Positions 34,706-45,467 of a stretch of 64,000 bases of DNA are shown here, piece after piece. The notes below the pieces were generated by a model, which was not told the DNA's origin, ran no database searches, and saw only the letters and a list, made by a program, of their open reading frames with translations. Numbering within the stretch: position 1 is the stretch's first letter; each line of letters starts with the position of its first letter. Both the position numbers and the translations under genes were made by a program. The DNA is from Bremia lactucae (taxonomy: Eukaryota > Oomycota > Peronosporomycetes > Peronosporales > Peronosporaceae), in NCBI RefSeq assembly GCF_004359215.1, contig NC_090617.1, positions 2,483,180-2,547,179 on the forward strand, given 5' to 3'.

Positions 34706-35103
34706 CTACAATTATTTATCAGAGAAATAAAAAGTAGTATAAAAATATCATTATTTATAATTTTACTTAATATTTTCAATATTACCAAATTTGGCATCTC
34801 GCTAGAACATTGCAATAATATCTTTGATTACTTGCCGAATTACTTAATCAGATGGTGTGTCTGTTTCACACTTTTTTCTCATGTATCATGGACAATTCAC
34901 AAAAATATTTAATGATAAAAGCTCAAATTCTTATGTACAGTAAATGCATTTCAATCACCTCGATTAATAATGCGGAATTTCCAAATAATTTCGTCATTTG
35001 TTCATGCACCTAATATAGAAGTAAACTGACAAAAAAAATCAAAATTCTACACAAAATTAATCTCCACTTCGCGAAATCCTAGGCAGATCCAATTCTTCGT
35101 CAA
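34706..35103. other. upstream region of the aspartic protease gene
   Basis: AT-rich, with LTR1-like words (TTACCAAATTTGGCATC, near 34781) at its left part. The last about 60 bases are the probable 5' UTR. No definite promoter motif called. Confidence 0.4.
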
Positions 35104-36267
35104 ATGTTGCGCTGCTGTCTTCTCTTCTCCCTCGCGCTAGGCCTTAGCAACGCCGCTGTGGTTCGCATACCCATAATCAAGCGGAATGATGACGAATTCG
35201 TGTCATCATTGTTGCGTGACTTGCGCGCTGCGCATCGGCCCACGATATGGGGCCCAGCCGCGAATCTACCAATCGAGACTCAAATCATTACTGTCAAAGA
35301 CACGGCAAGCGTCGTAATTCGTGACTTCCAAAACGCTCAGTACTATGGTTCAATTTCCATCGGCACGCCGCCTCAACCTTTCTCTGTTGTGTTTGATACG
35401 GGCTCCAGCAACTTGTGGGTGCCCAACAGGAAGTTTGGCTCGCATCGTGTGTATGACCACGACCACAGCAGTTCCTACAAACCGAATGGCACAACCTTCG
35501 ATATAACCTATGGCAGTGGACCCGTTTCAGGTTACTTATCGCAGGATGTGCTGCAGCTGGGCAAACTGACCGTACCCGACCAGTTCTTCGCCGAAGTAAA
35601 TGTAACCAAGGGCCTTGGCCCAGCCTACTACCTAGGAAAATTCGACGGCCTTTTTGGTCTAGCTTTTGACACAATTTGTGTCGATCATTTGAAGACGCCA
35701 TTTCACCGTATGATCCAACAAGGTCTACTGGATGAGCCAATTTTTGCCTTTTATTTAGGTGATAAGAAGGACGGGGAATTAACGTTTGGGGGAGTGGATA
35801 AGGCCCATTATCAAGGTGAAATTGAGTACGTGAATGTCACGAGTGCCACGTACTGGTCCGTACAGCTTGATGCGCTTGTAATAAAAGGGCAAAAATTCAC
35901 GGACGTGAACAAGGCAATCATTGACTCGGGGACGTCGCTTCTTGCTGGACCCAAAGACCAGGTTGCGAAGCTGGCGAAGCTCGTGGGTGCGCATAAATTT
36001 ATTCTCGGCGAGTATATTATCAGTTGCTCAGGTGAAGCACCAGATATCACATTTGTGCTAAGCGGCAAGACCTTCACGCTGACAAAAGCCGATTACACGC
36101 TTAAGAGCGGGCCTATCTGCCTCTTTGCTTTCATGGGCATCGACATCCCCGCCCCTGCTGGTCCATTGTGGATTCTAGGCGACGTCTTTATGCGCAAACA
36201 CTACACAGTCTTTGACTGGGGGACGAACTCGCGCAAGCCGCGCATTGGCTTTGCACTCGCCACTTAA
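35104..36267 (+). CDS. secreted pepsin-like (A1 family) aspartic protease
   Basis: 387 residues, intronless. A hydrophobic signal peptide covers residues 1-18 (LLFSLALGLSNA), then a propeptide to about residue 70. The mature domain begins near YYGSISIGTPPQPFSVVFD. Catalytic motifs: DTGSS at 98-102 and DSGTS at 274-278; the flap Tyr is in ITYGSG (Tyr136). The family acts in vacuole, lysosome or outside the cell as an acid protease. Oddity: the loop after the first DTGSS (NRKFGSHRVYDHDHSSS) lacks the two cysteines that form the first disulfide in pepsin and cathepsin D, while the last pair (ISCSGEA and PICLF) is kept. NVT and NGT sites suggest glycosylation. It lies alone between a repeat cluster and the trehalose gene. 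Confidence 0.93.
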   Translation: MLRCCLLFSLALGLSNAAVVRIPIIKRNDDEFVSSLLRDLRAAHRPTIWGPAANLPIETQIITVKDTASVVIRDFQNAQYYGSISIGTPPQPFSVVFDTGSSNLWVPNRKFGSHRVYDHDHSSSYKPNGTTFDITYGSGPVSGYLSQDVLQLGKLTVPDQFFAEVNVTKGLGPAYYLGKFDGLFGLAFDTICVDHLKTPFHRMIQQGLLDEPIFAFYLGDKKDGELTFGGVDKAHYQGEIEYVNVTSATYWSVQLDALVIKGQKFTDVNKAIIDSGTSLLAGPKDQVAKLAKLVGAHKFILGEYIISCSGEAPDITFVLSGKTFTLTKADYTLKSGPICLFAFMGIDIPAPAGPLWILGDVFMRKHYTVFDWGTNSRKPRIGFALAT

Positions 36268-37108
36268 GGATTTTAAGCGTGAGAGGGTAGTACACGAACA
36301 TACAACAATATGGCCGAAAAATACCCGAAAATAATGTGTTTCGAATTCTATTGTTGTTGTTGCAGTCATTCCTTTTGGCGTCAGTTGAGGCAATTTGCCA
36401 TATTCCATGTGGCAAATCTGAAACGCATGGCTGCTTGGCACATTCGCTTCATTTTTAAAATTTGTGGCTCGATGTACTTGAAAGTCTAGAAAGCTCTTAA
36501 TTCACGGTTCCATTCTTTTTATTCACAAATAAGCGACAGCATTACGCACTCGAATGAATCTGTCTGCAGCAGCATTGCAGTCGCTATGTATCTTCAAGCA
36601 TTAATTATTTTTATTTGCCCAAAAATGTAAGCCGTGAGATTGAGCAAATAATCAAAAAGATTTTCAATTATGGGACTTCAATAGTACCGCAAATGTCGTT
36701 TACGGCAAATATCTTTCAAAAAAAAGCAGATTCTCTTAGTTACGAAACTTGATTGATAAAAAATACATGTTATATACTGAGCACGTGTTTCAAACTCATC
36801 AGAAAGGAATGAACACTGAATCTTCAGATCTGCGCTTTTTCTCTATATCCTCCAATCAGTAGCCAGTAATTACCTTTAAAATAAAAATCCTTTCATTTAG
36901 AATTTCCCTAAATAAGAAGAGCGCACCGCCGCCCTTATGCTTACGAGGAGGGACTCGTGGTTTCATCGGTTTTGTTCTTTTGTTAGGGTACGCCACCCCA
37001 CCGAAGCCTCACTGTGTTACGTTCGTGTCGTCCCCATCAACACTGTCCTTCTAACCTGCCAGTATAATACCCTCTATTGCTCCTCGTAGCAAATTCTAAT
37101 CTATTCAA
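36268..37108. other. intergenic region between protease and trehalose gene
   Basis: 840 bases, AT-rich in the middle and GC-richer in the last 150 bases, the likely promoter and 5' UTR of the trehalose gene. No coding frame or repeat recognised. Confidence 0.5.
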
Positions 37109-40100
37109 ATGCTCCAGCGGCTACGCCACGCCGTTGGCTGGGGACTACCCGCGCCCCCACCAGGAACGCGAGTAGACTTTCAAGTGTGTGCGGCATTGGG
37201 CCACGGTCAGTCCTTGTGGCTCATCGGCGAGTTGCCTGTGCTTGGTGGATCAGTCGACATTCAACCGAATCCTAGTGGGACGTGTCCGGAAAATGGTCTC
37301 CAACTCGTCACGACGCCAGAATTGTACCCCATTTGGTACAATCTCGAGCCTGTTGTAGCTCCTGCTGGTTCTGTGATGCGGTACCGCTATGCCGTGTGCT
37401 CTGGCAGTCAATTTTTGCGATACGAAGGCGCGTCTACGTCAGATCCGGTTACGCGTGAGCTTTTAGTCGGTACGGGGTACATTCAAACGCAAGATACGCT
37501 CGATGGACGAGTTGGACAAAAGGTTTTGCTTACGAAAAACGACAACGGAACGAACGCGACAACAAAGTCGGTTACTAGCGCTTTAAAGCAAGAAGTGGCC
37601 GACAACGAAACAAGCGACGATGACCAGCCCCCTCCAGCTGTATGGGGTGTGATTCCACGACTAAGTTCTGGCCAAGCATTTGTTGATCGACGAGCCAATG
37701 GCAATGACGATGGAAGTGGCACGTTATACCGCACAACGACACGATGGATTAATAATCCGCGACCAGAGACGCTTCCAGATACGACGCCCAGTCCGACGTC
37801 GTTGCGACTCGATCAAGTGGATGTTACAGGTTCCCAACCAACCAAAGAGATTGCAAGTCCGACGTCGCCTCGCCCACTTACCACACCCGTGACGATGGAA
37901 GCAACAGATGGAGTAATCATTGCAGTCCATCGACTTCCAGTACTCGTTCATCGAACCCACGAAGGGCGGTATCAGATTGAATGGGAAGACGATAACCTCA
38001 TATGTCCGTCTGGGTTAATGAAAGAATCGTATCAAGAAGCGAATTGGGATCGTATGAGTTCCATGCGCTTAACGTGGGTTGGCACAGTCCATTGCGCGGA
38101 AGCAATCCCGAAAGAAGACGAAGACTTGTTGGCCAAACAACTCGCGGATTTCCATTGCGTTCCCGTGTTTCTATCGGAACCACTGGCTGCGACGTTTCAT
38201 AACTTTTGTTATGAAACACTTTGGCCTGTGTTTCATAATATTGTCGACGTATATGGCGCGTTGCCAACGCGATGGTGGAATCCAAGCCAACAGCGCAATG
38301 CGTGGGCTAGTTATAAGACGATTAATCGCATCTTTGTGAACAAGGTCATTGAAGTGTATAATGAAGGCGATTTGGTATGGGTTCATGGACTTCACCTGTT
38401 GATCGCTCCAAGTTTTCTGACCCGTCGTCTTCCGTGTGTTAACGTGGGCTTGTTCCTGCATACACCTTTTCCTAGTTCGGAGATCTTTCGTACATTATCC
38501 ATGCGTGCAGATCTACTCCGTGGTGTCTTGGCGGCGGATCATATTGGCTTTCACTTGTACGAACACGCGCGTCACTTTTTAACGAGCTGTCGTCGCATTC
38601 TTGGGCTCAAGTACAGTACCCAACCGGGTGGATATATTGGTGTCGAATATAATGGGCGTATGGTGATGTTAACCATTAGTCATATTGGTATTGAGCCGAC
38701 GTTTATGAATCGAATTAGTGCCAGTGACCAGGTCGAAGTCGATACATCAGTGCTTGCTGCCAAGTACGCAAGCACAAAGCGCAAGATTTTCGTTAGTGTC
38801 GATCGTGTCGAACGATTAAAAGGCATTCTCCTTAAGCTTGGTGCTGTCGAATCGTTTCTATCGCAGCATCCTGAGTATATTGATCAAGTGCAGTTTGTAC
38901 AGATTGGAATTTGGGATTCATCGAATCCAACTCCTGAGAACAAGAGTGTTCGTGCGGAAATATTGGCCCATACAAAGCATATAAATGACCGCTTTGGGGC
39001 CGGTCGAACAGAGCCAATCTTTGAGTACTTGGAAGTCGAGAATACCGACATGGCGTCGCGACTTCCGCTCTGGCGGGTCGGTGATGTCTTGTTTACGACG
39101 TCAGTACGGGATGCCGTGAATCTATACCCGTTTGAATTCATATACGCTCATGAGTTAGCCAAGTCCCCTGGGATTGTCATTGTGTCGGAGTTCTCGGGCA
39201 GTAGCCGCGTTTTGACGGGCAGTATTGGCGTAAATCCATGGAAACGTGATGAAATCATTCGAGCGATGGAAATGGCATTGACTATGTCAGATGACGAGCG
39301 AATGGCGCGTCATCAAAAGGATTTAGAGTATATTACGACGAATTCACGCACAAAGTGGGCCGAACGTATTCTTGTGGATCTCAAACGAACCAAGAAACAG
39401 ACGACGGAAGGCGAGTATATGGGCTACGGTCTTGGATTAGGCTTTCGAATGTTAGAATTTAATGCTGGCTTTAAGATGCTCGATACGGACGTGGTGGCAA
39501 AAGCGTACCGGGAGACGTTCCGGCGTGTAATTTTTTTTGATTACGGTAATACGCTCACGTTGGAAGAACCTGCGGGGGTGGACAATTTTTCGAAGTATAT
39601 ATCGGGCACTGAGCAGAACGCTTTTGTGTCGAAGGCCGAGACTCTTAAAGCATCGTCGGATCTTCTTGCTTCCTTGACACTCCTTTGTGCTGATCCGCGC
39701 AATACGGTCTTTGTCTTAAGTGGGAAAGAACGACTGGATTTAGAAAAAACGCTTGGCTCAGTGCGTGGATTGGGACTTGCTGCGGAGCATGGGTATCTGT
39801 ACAAGTGGGGAACGAATGGAGGGAGTATGTCGGATAATCGGCTTCCAGTATCGAGTGCAAGCAGCTCGACTAGCATGGCAAGTGAAGGCGAGGAAGGAGT
39901 CTGGCTGTGCACAAAGGACAACTTTGATGACTCGTGGAAGGACGTGACGCATGCCGTCATGGATATTTATACGCAACGAACCCACGGCACGTACATTGAG
40001 CTGAAAGGCAGTGCGTTACTCTGGCAGTATCGTGATGCAGATCCTGAGTTTGGGCAGCTGCAAGCAAAGGAGCTACATGATCAGCTCTTGCAGGTACTCG

Positions 40101-40914
40101 AGCATTTTCAAGTCGAAGTTGTGACTGGGACGGACTATTTGGAAGTCCGTCCCGAGGGTGTTGACAAGGGCGTGATTGTCGATCGCGTGATGTCGACAAT
40201 CGAGTCGACAAGTGGGCAGTATGTTGATTTTATCTTGTGTATTGGCGACGATCTGTCGGACGAGTTAATGTTTCAGTATCTTGAAGACGTTCGTAGTCGC
40301 TCAAATATATTTACAGTGACAGTAGGCAAGAAACCAAGTGCCGCAAAATATTTCGTCAACGATGTCGATCAAGTCATGGAGATTGTACACGCCATGACGA
40401 AAGTTTCGACAGCTGCAAAGCGAAACTTTTCTATGAATGACTTGCGATTGTTTGACCGAAACGTCACGACGAGGTAGTGGTGCTGTATGGCAGTAGGAGC
40501 GTGTCATTTGGTTGATTATTAACACGGTGTTTTGTGTCTATTTGTAGTGGCGGATTGCCTTCGTTTCAGCGTGAGGAGACTGGATTGAATCGATTGTCTA
40601 GTGACGTGGAGGATATGAGTGATATGAGCTTCAAAGATATAAACTCGTTCGAGGTCGAAACTGAGAGCGACGAGTCTACAGCAGCGACGATGCCATCGAA
40701 GACAAGAAACGCATTACTCGGTCGTGGTATTGCCGGTCGACGTTTGAGTGGCGTCAGTAGTATTAGCAGTGGAGCTGTTCGGAATTCCATGTCGATGAGC
40801 TCGCTGTCTACGGCAGGAATGCCTTCGCTACATCCCACGTCGTCCACGTACGAGCAATATCTAAGCAATGTCGACGAAGCCGCGGAAGAAGAGGAAGGTG
40901 GTATTTTCTTTTAA
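37109..40914 (+). CDS. CBM20 / trehalose-6-phosphate synthase / phosphatase fusion protein (one intron)
   Basis: Exons 37109-40473 and 40548-40914 give 1243 residues. An N-terminal starch-binding (CBM20-like) domain covers about residues 20-130 (VDFQVCAALGHGQSLWLIGE). The GT20 synthase spans about 265-780: HTPFPSSEIFR from residue 451, and VDRVERLKG with the expected Arg566 and Lys571, which bind UDP-glucose. A HAD-type phosphatase follows at about 808-1110 with GDDLSDE at 1046-1052. Changed sites: phosphatase motif I reads D811-Y-G-N-T instead of DxDxT, so the acid/base Asp is missing; the synthase RDGMNL motif reads RDAVNL. The tail after the intron is Ser-rich and ends EEEEGGIFF. Role: trehalose synthesis or its control. 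Phosphatase activity is doubtful. Confidence 0.9.
40474..40547 (+). other. intron of the trehalose gene
   Basis: 74 nt, donor GTAGTG, acceptor TTTGTAG, branch-like TTATTAAC 21 nt before the acceptor. Splicing joins AG to T (Ser) and keeps the frame into a 122-residue tail. If unspliced, an in-frame TAG at 40475 ends the protein at residue 1122, so retention would give a form without the tail. Confidence 0.8.
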
Positions 40915-40994
40915 CCACGACACACATACACGACGAGAAAATCTCGAAATAAATACAAATGACTTTTTTAAAAAAAGAAAAAATCGTGTCAACG

Positions 40995-42099
40995 CTATTG
41001 ATCGAGGTATTTCTCTTGAACGTTAGGTGCGCTCTGGTCTGCGAAAGCAGTGTCCTTAACGATAGCAGTCTGGAAGTCCACATTGGTAAAGACATAGCCA
41101 TTCGCTTTATCGATCGCTGCGACTACTTTTTGCAACGTCATGGGGTCCTGAATCTGTAGCGGCACGAAGCTAACGAGACTATAATCTTCAATCACGTCGA
41201 CTAGAACCTCGTTTAGACGACGAAATCGCTCCGCAAGCCGCGACGTAGAAATTGGTACGTGTCGTGGTTCAAGCGCTATTTGATCTTCATCGTCTGCGTC
41301 ATCAGGTTCCTCAAGGCGATTCAAGAGATAACGCAAATCCAACACGTCCGTATAAAAGTCTAAATTGAATGCTATGACAATTCTTTTCAGAAATGGCGTC
41401 GAAACAACACAAAAGTAGATTAGGCGTACCTAATTTGCCGTACTGCTGCATTAAATCAATTTTAGACAGCACATTGATGTGAGGTAGTTCCAGTCGCACC
41501 ATGGAGGACAAGCTCAGCATAACTACCGACACGAATTTAGAGCTGTCTGTGCAATGATGTGCGTCTACGAGGTGTACAACCGCCAGCTACAATTGAGCAA
41601 TTATTAGAGCTTTCCATCAGCAAGCGTGGTACTTTGGCATTTACTTACCCGATATCCAATCGATTGGAGCTTGTGTAAAAGACTGTGTACACTCGTTTCG
41701 TGCGTATAGAGCTCGACTTGACCGGGAAAGTCAAACAGAACGTACTTGTTCTTGAGCGCTGCAAGTTTTTCCTTTAGCCAGTCAAAATTGACGTCGATAT
41801 AGTCCATACAATACACGAGTCCTGCAGTTTAGATAGCAATATTAGACATGCACTATAGATAGTCTTATCTCGATGCACTCACCGCCATTGGGGCCGAGGT
41901 CGAGCTCCTCCATGACATTTTCGAGACACACCATTTCAGAAACGTCGATATCAGCAGCATACGGTAGTTGCTCATTTGCTGGGTCCATATTAATCACGGC
42001 TACGTCCCGATGATTAGCTTGTAGGAACTGCTGCATTCCATTGCAGTATGTCGTCTTGCCCGAACCAGGAGGCCCGAGGACAACTTGTCCAAACGGCAT
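40995..42099 (-). CDS. GPN2: GPN-loop GTPase 2 (three introns)
   Basis: Exons 42099-41883, 41821-41649, 41586-41430 and 41359-40995 (lengths 217, 173, 157, 365) give 303 residues. Introns are 61, 62 and 70 nt with GT donors and AG acceptors; all junctions keep frame. P-loop GPPGSGKT at residues 9-16 and the Gly-Pro-Asn insert at 69-71 (DLGPNGGLVYC) define the family. [14 protein letters not shown] is the switch II region, and [11 protein letters not shown] gives the guanine-specificity block. GPN proteins dimerise and help assemble and import RNA polymerase II. Its 3' end faces the trehalose gene only 80 bases away, and its start lies 208 bases behind the pyruvate kinase stop. Confidence 0.9.
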
Positions 42100-42307
42100 T
42101 ATTCAAGCGCAACAATAAAAGGTATGATTGGCTGAAATTAGTCGTGAGGAGACACAGTTGTACTCTTGTCCTAAGGTTTTTGGAAATTGTACATAAGCAA
42201 TACGATGTCATGGCAAAAAAAAAAACAAAAAAAAAATGTCTTTGGCTGTACAAAAAAAAAAGTATTTTTCGACAGAATGGCCGTGATGCTGGCCCTCATT
42301 TCTTTCC

Positions 42308-43825
42308 CTAGTCTACAGTCAGCACCTTGAGCATATTCGTCGAGCCCGACCGGGCCTCCACCATGCCATGAAGAGCAACAACATTGTCCCCAGGCTTGAC
42401 CCAGCCATATTGTTTGCCCAAGTCCGTCGCGCGGTACAGAATTGAGTCCGTGCCGATCATTGAGCCCATGCAGCGAGCTCGTACGCCCTTGTAAAAGCCC
42501 TCAGCTTGACGAGCGCTGCCGGCCATCGCCGTAAGCACTAACACAGGCATCGATGGACGGAATTTCGCTACTAAACAAGCCGTGCTGCCAGACTCCGATA
42601 GCACCACAATCATCTTGGCTTTAATATCAATCGCGGTTTTCACGGCTGACGACGCAATCGCTTCTTGTGTTGAAAGTGGGCCATACGTCTCCAACACGGC
42701 GTTACGCAACGACTGGTACACGTCGTCGTAATGAATGGCCCCTTCAGCTTGGACACAAATCTTGGCCATCATTGCCACGGCATCTGTCGGGTAGTCCCCA
42801 TTCGCAGTCTCACCCGATAGCATCACGGCATCCGTTCCATCGAGCACAGCGTTAGCGACATCCGTGCATTCCGCACGAGTCGGGCGAGGTGCCTTAATCA
42901 TTGACTCGAGCATTTGCGTCGCCGTCACAACAGGTTTGCCCGCAATATTCGCCTTGCGAATCATCATCTTTTGAGCCAAAAAGACCTTTTCCGGTGGAAT
43001 TTCCATACCCAAGTCACCACGGGCTACCATGATACCGTCGGCCTTGGTTAAAATTTCGTCAAAATTCTCAAGTCCTTCCTGACTCTCAATCTTGGCAATG
43101 ATTTTAATCGCACGACCACGAGGTCCAAGGACTTGACGAATATTGTCAATATCCTGACCTGTCCGCACGAACGAGGCCGCGATATAATCGACGCCATATA
43201 CTAGACCGAAATTCACGAGATCATCCTCGTCTTTTGTCGTAAGCGTTGGAAGCATGACTTTGCAACCAGGCAGATTCATGTTCTTCCGCTCTCCGAGTGT
43301 TGCGGAATTATTGGCACGACACATGACGCTGTCTTCTTTAATCTCTAGCACCGTAAGCACTAACGAGCCGTCGGCTACAAGGATCGATCCACCCACTTGG
43401 ACGGATTGAGGAAGCTCGGGATACGAGCACGCAATTTTGGTCTCATCACCAAGGAAATCGTAATCAGTAGTGAGCTCAAGGATAGCATCCTTTTGGATCG
43501 TCACCTTGTCCTTGTTCGCCAGGAATCCCGTACGGATCTCGGGGCCCTTAGTGTCCAACAAGATGGCAATGTTCTTGTGTGGGCGCGAGGCTAAAGCACC
43601 GCGGAGGCGATTAAGAGTTTCAGCATGACTCGCGTGGTCACCGTGCGAGAAATTGAAGCGCGCTACATTCATGCCAGCGTCAATAAGCTCCCCAATACCG
43701 TCTTGGGACCAGCAAGCCGGGCCCAGCGTGCAAAAAATCTTTGTCTTGCGCTCTACTCCCTCGACACTACGCATGATGTTCTCGAGTTCAACGCCTTGTC
43801 GGCTAAGTCCAATGGCTCCTGACAT
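42308..43825 (-). CDS. pyruvate kinase, copy 1
   Basis: 505 residues from the ATG at 43825. An ATG 57 bases upstream is in frame, but the start MSGAIGLSRQGVELE matches the start of copy 2, so the downstream one is chosen. It converts phosphoenolpyruvate and ADP to pyruvate and ATP in glycolysis. Visible motifs: LDTKGPEIRTG, IAKIESQEGLENFDEI (catalytic Lys), MVARGDLGMEIPPEKV (metal-binding site), ATQMLESM and MLSGETANGDYPTDAV. The C-terminus has the regulatory domain and ends KVLTVD. No intron. Copy 2 lies 13.6 kb to the right on the same strand. Length is normal for eukaryotic enzymes. Confidence 0.95.
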   Translation of the reverse strand: MSGAIGLSRQGVELENIMRSVEGVERKTKIFCTLGPACWSQDGIGELIDAGMNVARFNFSHGDHASHAETLNRLRGALASRPHKNIAILLDTKGPEIRTGFLANKDKVTIQKDAILELTTDYDFLGDETKIACSYPELPQSVQVGGSILVADGSLVLTVLEIKEDSVMCRANNSATLGERKNMNLPGCKVMLPTLTTKDEDDLVNFGLVYGVDYIAASFVRTGQDIDNIRQVLGPRGRAIKIIAKIESQEGLENFDEILTKADGIMVARGDLGMEIPPEKVFLAQKMMIRKANIAGKPVVTATQMLESMIKAPRPTRAECTDVANAVLDGTDAVMLSGETANGDYPTDAVAMMAKICVQAEGAIHYDDVYQSLRNAVLETYGPLSTQEAIASSAVKTAIDIKAKMIVVLSESGSTACLVAKFRPSMPVLVLTAMAGSARQAEGFYKGVRARCMGSMIGTDSILYRATDLGKQYGWVKPGDNVVALHGMVEARSGSTNMLKVLTVD

Positions 43826-44429
43826 GGGTAGAGGATGGAGGATATTCCTGCAAGGTCGACTTGGTGCTTGGGAGTGTTTCAAATTATGGGCACGTACGCA
43901 ATTATTAAACTAGTTCTGATTCAATATGTGGCCTTGTACGAGGTAACTTTTCTACCAATAGATATTGGATTTAATTCTCGCAAGAAATGTGTTTACACGT
44001 CACGGTAGGTTTATAATAAGTTTTGAAAATTTTAAGGTTGAGAGACATAAGATATAGATGACGGTGGAAAGATTTTTTTCATTTTAAAAGTAATTCCACG
44101 AGGCGTATTTGTCGCGAACACCAAAATAACTCATTTCCACATTTCACATTCAAGTCACAGAATGGCAAATTTCTTAAAAAAAGTTGAATTTATGCTCAAA
44201 ATCAATTTATCACAAATTAGGTAAAGGCAAATATTCTCAATTTTTTTTGGATTCATCTTGATTTTCAAATCATCCCATTTAAGAATTAAGCTATAATGGT
44301 AATGGATTGATTTCACCATTTCGATTCTTGGTAACGTTTCATAAAAATTCTATCTCTTGGATTCTGTTCATACCCTTCTGTCGCTTCAAATACATATACA
44401 TTGCATAGCATGGGCCAATCCCACGACAC
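43826..44429. other. upstream region of pyruvate kinase copy 1 and AT-rich spacer
   Basis: The first about 100 bases are probable promoter and 5' UTR on the minus strand. 43920-44420 is AT-rich with no recognisable gene or repeat, up to the first Gypsy fragment. Confidence 0.45.
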
Positions 44430-45467
44430 GTGAAGAATTTGCGCAAATTCCGAGGGCTCTCTAATTACTTGTGTAAGTACAGCAACAATTATGCAGAGCG
44501 TACTAAGCCTTCGTCTGACCTCCTTGAAAAGGATGCAGAACGAGTTTGGTCAAAGGAACAAGTAGGTGCGTTCACATCAGTAAATCAATCTCTTGTAAAG
44601 GTACCGGTCTTGGCATTGCCTCACGCGGATAAGCTTTTTTAGCGTCGTCTGCGATGCAAGCAATTTTGCAATCGGCAGCGAGCTCATGCAGAAACATGAC
44701 GACGGCGTTGACCATGTCATCTCTTAAAGGTCTCGGATTTTAAAAGCCGCAAAACTATATTGCCCTGTGCATAACAAGGTGCTACTTTCAAAAAAGTATG
44801 CTCTTGTAAAGTTCGCGTGCACCTATTGGGCACCGAACCATTTGTGGTTTATACGGATCACGCATCACTGCGAACCGCAATAGACTCACCGCACCTCTCG
44901 CCTAAAATGGCAAGATGGCTTGTATTCTTCTCTAAATTTAGTTTTAAAGTCGAATACAAGCCGGGTATGTCGAATGTCTTGGCTGACGCTTCATCGCGCA
45001 GACCAAACTTCGAGGAAAGACTAGGAAAGTGTGTCTCGTGTTAAGGCACAAGTTGAGTCGTCAACTTGTGCCTTACAGCCATGAAGGTCTACCACGTGAC
45101 GAGCTCGTTGGTCTCCAAAATAAAGAAGAGCTAGAGTTAGAACAAACATTGTCCCCTGCTGTTGGATCACTTCGTTGAACGAAAGGTCTCCCTTCAGTCG
45201 CACCTAAAGGCTAAGCTTTGTCGGTTTAGCTACAGCGATGGACTTTTACGGCATCAGTTGTCACCTTGTGATCCCTTGAGAATCTATGTCCCTTATTACA
45301 CTGATCTGAAGATAAAGATACTTCACAAGTCCAAATGCACCATCGAGTGGGTATCTGAGCCGTGAGAGACATCCTTACGAGTGTCAGAGAGAACTTGATG
45401 CCACACCTGTAACGGGTCTAGAACGTCCCGTCACTAGCTTACACGAACGCTTAAGAAAACAATCACC
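44430..45467 (+). pseudogene. Gypsy RT end, RNase H and integrase zinc region fragment
   Basis: Plus-strand frames: RT connection (LRKFRGLSNYLCKYSNNYAE), RNase H (FVVYTDHASLRTAIDSPHLS, VEYKPGMSNVLADASSRRPN) at 44817-45044, a linker, then a broken integrase zinc-binding part at about 45330-45460. It stops where the gag-like block on the other strand begins. Confidence 0.7.

Noticed and set aside
43826..43882. Upstream ATG of pyruvate kinase copy 1 adding 19 residues
   Set aside because: Copy 2 has no matching extension and starts at the equivalent internal Met; extension sequence is not conserved.
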